NCBI RefSeq assembly: GCF_039555335.1
Contig: NC_092641.1
Coordinates: forward strand, 34,559,548-34,623,547
DNA length: 64,000 bases
Reading direction: 5' to 3'
Origin: Amphiura filiformis
Taxonomy: Eukaryota > Echinodermata > Ophiuroidea > Amphilepidida > Amphiuridae
In this document: piece by piece, positions 58,437 through 64,000 of the stretch
How positions within the stretch are numbered: position 1 is the first letter of the stretch
Layout of the letters: every line of letters starts with the position of its first letter
The notes under the pieces: model-generated
What the model was told of the DNA's origin: nothing
The model's input: only the letters and a program-made list of their open reading frames with translations
Database searches by the model: none
Position numbers and translations under genes: made by a program

Positions 58437-58764
58437 AGTTATTCTTGTGTTTTATACAGTTTTTACTGTATAACATGACCAAATGGAATAATTATATGAT
58501 CTTCAACACACTGTACTTGAGACGCCTTTGTAAATATTGTACATATTTTGACCGTTTCCGGTGAACCATATCTTACTGTGGTTTTCAGGTCACCAACAAA
58601 AATCTGAAAATGGTCTTGACATGATTTTGTCACCACCTGTATGTGATATTACGAACTATATGCATGTAAATTTTCAAGTAGCTACCTTTAACAAAACAAA
58701 AGTTAAGACCCAACAGGTAGAACTTTTTGAATGACCCTCGTATATTAGTTTGAACGCGAAAATA

Positions 58765-59552
58765 TTTCACTACAGCTCAACTTACCGTACTTTGCCTACA
58801 TTCGACCTTGCATGATTTTTGAGTTGACACAGTCATGAAAATAACTATAGATACTTGACAAGACCATTATTAGCCCAGTTCTGAACCTTTTCATTGATCA
58901 TTCATAACAATAGGTATCTGATGGATCAGTGAAGATAAGAAGGGATTATAATATATCCGTAACCTTGATATTATAGTACATCTCGAGGAAAAAGTGCAAT
59001 GGACATGTTTTCATTTTATGTTTCAAATATCCCGCGCATGAAAATTGAGTATTTAACCCAAAAATGAAAATGGAACAATTTATTGGAAATCTGTTTTAAC
59101 TGATTTTTTTAACATCTTTTTCTGCACTGTATTATACCAAAATTAAGAAATTTGATAAATATTCAAAGAAAATATAGGTAATACAAAAAATTGTGATTTT
59201 TACACATTTTGGGGCAAAAAAGGAAAAATAAGCAAAAATATCAAAATCTGTCTAACAGTTTCATTCATCAAGTCATAACAAACGGCCTACATGCTTAATT
59301 TCTAATAAAATATTGAAATTGTGAAAAATATAGGTATTTTTTGATTTTCATGTTTTTTCTTGCAAATATGCTAATAATATGCAAATTATGAAATTGCAAA
59401 ATAAAGTTTCTACATAGCATACATCTTTCAAGTATGATGTTCAAAATGACAGACATCAAAAAGAGATTCGATGAAATGTAAAGGTGTAGTAACAATTTTG
59501 GCATGGACTGTCTGGTTAGGCAAAAGTACGGTAAGTTGAGCTGTAATAGACA
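58765..59552. mobile_element. Small element with inverted ends
   Basis: ACAGCTCAACTTACCGTACT and TTTGCCTA at 58771-58800 recur inverted at 59518-59548. The interior is AT-rich with no gene. Confidence 0.5.
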
Positions 59553-60054
59553 CAATTCTAATTTTAACACCAGAAAATGTTTACAAGATGTGGTTTTATC
59601 TGACATTACTGAAAAATGGAGTATCGAACGACTGCTTCCACCTAGACTATGCATAACAATAAAAAGTGCAGCTGCAGGTCAGTAGCGTTTTGAGTGAGTC
59701 CATGGTAATGCAAACTGGCCTTCAGATATTCTTTATTACCAACTTCTATTATTATGCGGCATTAAATGTCGGCTCAGCGATAACAAAATTATAATGACAA
59801 TTGCAATATATAATAATAATGCTAAATCTGTGTCAGAATGCTGCATGAAAGACGACGTTTAACATAATTAAGAAAGCGATCAGATTGATGATTTTATATA
59901 TGTCATTGTTAGGTGAGATAACCCACAGATTTAAGCAATTCCTACATTCAATCAGAGAAGATGAAAAGAGAGGAGATTTAGATTAAGCTGATTATCCCAA
60001 TTATTGACTCCCACGTCAGCATAAACCTTCATGGCTGAAAAGTTTCATCCTTAA

Positions 60055-60632
60055 GGGAACAACCCAAAAGTTCGATGAAGACCTATAATAAACGAAAGTC
60101 CTTTCGTTAGGGAGGCATATAGGGGTCAAAAAGTCCGATTACGTTTGTAAAAAAGTAGTTATAACATCGGTCAAAGTTGATCTTTTTTAAGGATTTAATA
60201 TATATATTTTAGTATTTTCTGAAGTACGATATTGACATTTTACAGTGGTTGCTTCGAAATAATTTCAAATCAATATACTAGAGTGCAGTACTCGCAACCT
60301 GCAATTTGTAAGTTCATTTTAAATCAGCTGTACCACACCTTGATTCTTTTTTATTTGAAAATCCAGCAAGTCATAATTTTTTTCGTGCCCAGAAATGTAT
60401 GAAGAAAACTATTTTAAAATAAAATAGAATATTGGTTTCTTCCATAAACGTGATCAATATCATTGCATTGTTGCACTCCTCCACATCCCCATCCACCATA
60501 GCAACGGTCCTGTATCCTATGAATCCGGGTTGGAATTTTCGAAAACTTACGTCAGAAGGGAGGGGGGAGGGGTTAGCCTTCTAACGAAAGGACTTTCGTT
60601 TATAGGGCTTCATCGAACTTTTGGGTTGTTCC
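60055..60632. mobile_element. MITE with GGGAACAACCCAAAAG ends in the cGAS-like gene promoter region
   Basis: Left end GGGAACAACCCAAAAGTTCG with CTTTCGTTAGGGAGG; right end the complement. TTA lies next to both ends. It finishes 210 bp before the start codon of the cGAS-like gene. A truncated sister copy is at 52332. Confidence 0.8.
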
Positions 60633-60807
60633 TTATAGCCCTATAGGATATTTATCTCGGGTCAATGGGTAGTCATTGAACTCTGTCTTAACTATTTTTA
60701 AATAGTACAATAAACAGTGTACACCATTGACGGACAAGGTCTACTGACTAGCGACAGGAAAAGCCCTTTAGATAATTGTTGGTGTTGACTGTTAAAGCAC
60801 TAAGCAG

Positions 60808-60814
60808 TATATAA
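60808..60814 (+). promoter_or_regulatory. TATA-like box
   Basis: TATATAA 29 bp upstream of the ATG at 60843. If used, the 5' UTR would be only a few bases, or translation would begin at a later Met (for example residue 20). May be coincidental. Confidence 0.3.
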
Positions 60815-60842
60815 CCTATCAAAACTACGTGTAGGCCTAATC

Positions 60843-61943
60843 ATGGCTCACACAATAAGTCAACTGCAAGACTACCTAGAATCTTACTATGAATACCACA
60901 TGGATACAACTGTGACAACATCAGCAATGTCAACGAAACATATGATCATTAACGCCTTGCTTACGAAACTTGATAAAGTTTTACGAGGTGCATATCCTAT
61001 GTTGGATTTTGGTAAAATTGAAAGAGTTGGTAGTGTTTATGAGACGCTAGCAGTGCGTGGCTTCAGTGATTTTGACGCAACATTTTCCATCGAACTCTCG
61101 CCAGATGTATGGTGTATGCGAAAGGTCAATGATTTTCTTCCCGGTTTTGTAGATGGACTTTGGCTGGTTATGAGACAAAACGCACAGGGGGCACCTCTTG
61201 CAACTTCACCTGTTGATACGTTTTTACATGGAAAGTATATTTCACCTCGAGCGGTTAAAGTAGCTGTAAAACGAGCGCTGATTAATTCGCTTCATTACAT
61301 GGGTTTGAAAGCACATATCAGTGAGTCCGGTCCGGCTGTCTCGGCAACTATAATCGGGTCTTCAGACGAGACCTTTGATCATCCGATATCACTTGATATA
61401 ACACCATACTTACATTTACAGGGAACTAATTGTCTGGTGGCAAAGAATCTGCCTTACATAAAACAATGCTCATGTGGGACAATGAATGCCAACAATGAAA
61501 ACAATATACCGGAGTTCCACAACGCCAACCCTCTCTGTCACATATGGCGTAAATCATATCACAAGGAAGCACGATTACGGATAGCAGAAGATGTGAAAAT
61601 TGGTTGCCGGCGAAAGGTTCTGATAATCGTCAAAGCATTGCGATACAATTGTAGTGTGCTTTCGGTCCTGAATTCATATCAACTGAAGACGGTCTTCTTT
61701 CACTTGTGTGACCATCAGACAAGATGGCTGCCTGTAGACCTTAGTGATCGGGTGTTAGAATTATTACGAGAATTGAAAAATTGGATAGATAGTGGCTCAT
61801 TACCAAGTTATTTTGATAGAGATCGAAATTTGTTGGCAGAATGTAGTGGTAAATCTCTTGTCGATGTGAGTTTGTGGCTGGATAGCATTATAAAATTACC
61901 AGAACAGAATCTTATACCTTTGCTTCAAATTCAAGAAAAGTGA
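60843..61943 (+). CDS. cGAS-like receptor / Mab-21 family nucleotidyltransferase, intronless
   Basis: 366 residues in one uninterrupted exon. The catalytic core shows GSVYE (63-67), the S-D-F-D pair with D76 and D78, and the third aspartate D185 in ISLDITP, preceded by SGPAVSATI (162-170) as in cGAS and Mab-21 proteins. The C-terminal helical half has HIWRKSY with E242, CRRKVLIIVKALR (255-267), SYQLKTVFFHL (278-288) and LPSYFDRDRNLL (320-331), all family landmarks. C209, C211, H226, C232 and H233 could bind zinc near the cGAS thumb position, but the spacing differs. No TM or signal peptide, so cytosolic. In this family active enzymes sense nucleic acid and make cyclic dinucleotides for STING; this activity is inferred. 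ATG context AATCATGG. A broken relative lies at 51190. Confidence 0.9.
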   Translation: MAHTISQLQDYLESYYEYHMDTTVTTSAMSTKHMIINALLTKLDKVLRGAYPMLDFGKIERVGSVYETLAVRGFSDFDATFSIELSPDVWCMRKVNDFLPGFVDGLWLVMRQNAQGAPLATSPVDTFLHGKYISPRAVKVAVKRALINSLHYMGLKAHISESGPAVSATIIGSSDETFDHPISLDITPYLHLQGTNCLVAKNLPYIKQCSCGTMNANNENNIPEFHNANPLCHIWRKSYHKEARLRIAEDVKIGCRRKVLIIVKALRYNCSVLSVLNSYQLKTVFFHLCDHQTRWLPVDLSDRVLELLRELKNWIDSGSLPSYFDRDRNLLAECSGKSLVDVSLWLDSIIKLPEQNLIPLLQIQEK

Positions 61944-62052
61944 TACAGTAGGGATATACTGTGTGTTATAAACTCTGACGACCATTGTTGTTAAATATCA
62001 GGAACGGGCCAAGGTCACGAGAGGTTAATTGCGTTGCTTTGTGTCAGACAAA

Positions 62053-62058
62053 AATAAA
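62053..62058 (+). terminator. Poly(A) signal AATAAA of the cGAS-like gene
   Basis: AATAAA 110 nt after the stop codon, in an A-rich context. Confidence 0.5.
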
Positions 62059-62157
62059 CAAGAAGAGTCCATAAAAAGGATAAGCTCACGTATAGGAAGT
62101 GAGGTAATGTGAATAATATTAAGTAGGAGATGAATGTTAGGAATAACTATTTAATTT

Positions 62158-62187
62158 CTGCAGGTAAAGTTTGATCTTTACCTGCAG
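62158..62187. other. Perfect 12-bp hairpin downstream of the cGAS-like gene
   Basis: CTGCAGGTAAAG, loop TTTGAT, CTTTACCTGCAG. 215 nt after the stop and beyond the AATAAA. Confidence 0.8.
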
Positions 62188-62936
62188 TTTTGAATACCAA
62201 CACGTATGAACATTCACTCGAATATTTCATTTCTGTATTAATTAAGAATGGAGATAAAGGGTTAAAAAATACCCCCCCAAAAAAAAAAAACCCGCAAAAT
62301 TTTTATTTGCATAACTTGACACACATTTTACAATTGCTCAGTAAAATTGCAAACATAGGCCCCCTATACGACATGCACAATTTCGTTGACATGATTTTAA
62401 CTAAACATATCTCGAGATTAAAATAAGCAAAAACAGAACAAACGGTATTTGCTTTGACGGTGAGGTTAGCATTATGTCACAATAATATTTTCTAATTGCC
62501 AAAGAGGGCGCTTTTACTTGCACAATTTTTTGAGACAGGCTGTATAAACACCAACATTTATTTTATGCTTTAATTTGACAATTTATTCATTCGTGACGAA
62601 GAAGCACAATCCAGCTTGGAACTGAGACTAACGATATACGCACTTATAAATGCACGGTGCGCGTAATGCGTATAGAACATTGCAGTTAAAAGGGGGAGGA
62701 GAGATTGTAGGGACCGCCAGTTGGGTTTCTCCAACAATCGAATTAATGCAACACCGGACTGAATAAGCACATGCTATTATAATGATTTATTTGTTCAGTA
62801 AAATGTATTACAAAATGCATGTATTAGCCTGTTAGATCAAAAGTATAGTTATGATTTCATTTAACACGCACCTTATGCTATTAAGGGGATATCTAACATT
62901 AAGTCAGGAAATTTAAACAACAACAACAATAATAAA

Positions 62937-63068
62937 ATATAATATAATATTATATAATATAATATAATATAATATAATATAATATAATATAATATAATAT
63001 AATATAATATAATATCATATCATATAATATCATAGAATAGAATAGAATAGAATAGAATAGAATAGAAT
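62937..63068. repeat. AATAT microsatellite passing into AATAG
   Basis: Pentanucleotide units, first AATAT, then AATAG, about 130 bp. Confidence 0.9.
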
Positions 63069-63433
63069 ATGATATATAATACTATTCAAGTGTTATTAAT
63101 TATGTTAACCTGTTTCCCATTCCCACATACTAAAATACATACAGTATACAGATTATTCTATAGTAAATTGAACGACTATATGATCAAATTTCGAAGAAAA
63201 GAACGTGAAACGCATCTCGTCATGTCTTTTTTCGCCTTTTTTAGTTCTAAATGGTCATCAGAACCTTATTATGTGTTACTGGTTTATCCATTTCAATTTC
63301 TGCTTGAATCAGTGAAGAAGAATAATGAGACTTTATTCATGAGGAAGAACAAAGGAACGTACGTGTAAAGCGATACGGCACTATTTTGTGATATATAAAT
63401 CACTTCAAGTATTTTTCGGCACATCACTTGTGT

Positions 63434-63489
63434 TATAGCGTCGTGCTAGTATTACGAAGGTCACCGGTTCGAATCCGGCTGGATGCACT
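63434..63489 (+). tRNA. tRNA-Thr(AGT)-like fragment, 5' part degenerate
   Basis: Anticodon arm TCGTG-CTAGTAT-TACGA with AGT at positions 34-36, then a GGTTCGAATCC B-box T arm and a GGATGCA 3' acceptor strand. I find no matching 5' acceptor strand or normal D arm, so this is probably a tRNA pseudogene or SINE part. Confidence 0.45.
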
Positions 63490-64000
63490 GTTTTTTTTCA
63501 ACGTTTATGTGCACTGGCTACTCAGGGGAAAGATTAAAATTTGTTCATCACTTGTGTACTGTATACTTTCAGAACAAAAATGGGCAAGGTTTGCTAAAGT
63601 TCTAAATTTAGCCATCAGTCATCAAACTTTTGCTGTGAAATTCATTTACTGGTCTTTGTAGAAACATTAATATTGAACTCATTGTTGCCGTGTTAAAGCT
63701 GCTGCAACAACGCTGCGATGACTGTCCACTGGGGCAAATACCTGCAGTAAAAGAAAATGTTGATACTAATAAGTGAACATGATATTTTACACAAACAAAC
63801 TTTAACAATAAAAGATTTTCAATTGTAATTTCGCTTTAAAAAATGAAATAAAAAAGACCATTGCTACAATGTAATTTGCAATGGAATTAGTAATAGACAA
63901 ATTTTACTGAGTTTTTTTTACTAGTTTGGGCTCAAAGGCTATGCACAATTAGTTGGGCCCCCGTTCAACATTTTCGCGCAATTCAAGCTTGCATCGTGTG
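63490..64000. other. Right edge, no gene recognised
   Basis: AT-rich sequence with short frames on both strands lacking any motif. Confidence 0.4.

Larger units (their letters stand above)
53774..58740. mobile_element. 5-kb element with 115-bp TIRs and TA flanks (mariner-type ends), filled with other elements
   Basis: Left end CGAGGGTTATTCAAAAAGTT and right end complement of CGAGGGTCATTCAAAAAGTT, continuing for about 115 bp (AGGTAGCTACTTGAAAAT, ATAGTTCGTAAT, CAGGTGGTGA). TA lies directly outside both ends. CGAGGGTCATTCAA termini and TA duplication are mariner-like. No transposase frame was seen. A Penelope copy and Helitron-like repeats lie inside. Confidence 0.7.

Noticed and set aside
63069-63368. 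99-codon frame near the right end
   Set aside because: Begins at the microsatellite edge, no domain pattern, biased composition.

Overview
The window looks like nuclear DNA of an invertebrate deuterostome, most likely an echinoderm or hemichordate. It is AT-rich and intron-dense, full of foldback elements and MITEs, and carries Penelope-like retroelements with GIY-YIG endonucleases. The palindromic octamer TAGGCCTA recurs throughout. The coding sequence is dominated by extracellular HYR (hyalin repeat) and EGF modules, a combination expanded in echinoderms and their relatives. Species cannot be fixed from sequence alone.

One large plus-strand gene fills about 1.1-46.9 kb. I reconstructed 33 exons from acceptor and donor sites and reading frame; the 5' end lies upstream of the window. 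Every internal exon is symmetric phase 1-1. The order is one EGF; 12 HYR exons carrying 13 domains; nine EGF exons; one HYR; four EGF (two of calcium-binding type); two HYR; half an EGF; a 30-nt exon coding a dibasic, furin-like site; a cysteine-rich exon; and a last exon with one transmembrane helix and a 23-residue cytoplasmic tail. The visible product is about 2147 residues of a type I membrane protein. The exact TM exon, the furin-like exon and recent exon duplications suggest a processed, evolving adhesion or recognition receptor.

The introns and the 46.9-60.8 kb intergenic region are packed with transposable elements. The first visible intron (1.2-10.7 kb) holds a giant foldback structure with arms of about 2.19 kb. 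Three further elements are inserted in its arms, and the opposite arm preserves the matching empty sites. Elsewhere there are elements with exact 8-bp, 3-bp, TTAA or TA duplications, two 5'-truncated Penelope elements flanked by inverted repeats with hammerhead-like folds, and a 5-kb element with TA ends and 115-bp TIRs. Inside that element are Helitron-like ends and a 101-bp tandem array carrying nuclear-receptor DR1 motifs.

At 60843-61943 lies an intact intronless gene for a cGAS-like/Mab-21 family nucleotidyltransferase. It has the GS motif, a D-x-D pair and the third catalytic aspartate. A decayed relative lies about 9.5 kb upstream on the same strand (about 51190-51765). cGAS-like receptors are innate immune sensors that make cyclic nucleotides, so this is the most interesting functional candidate in the window. 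The 3' end holds a perfect hairpin, an AATAT microsatellite and a tRNA-Thr-like fragment.
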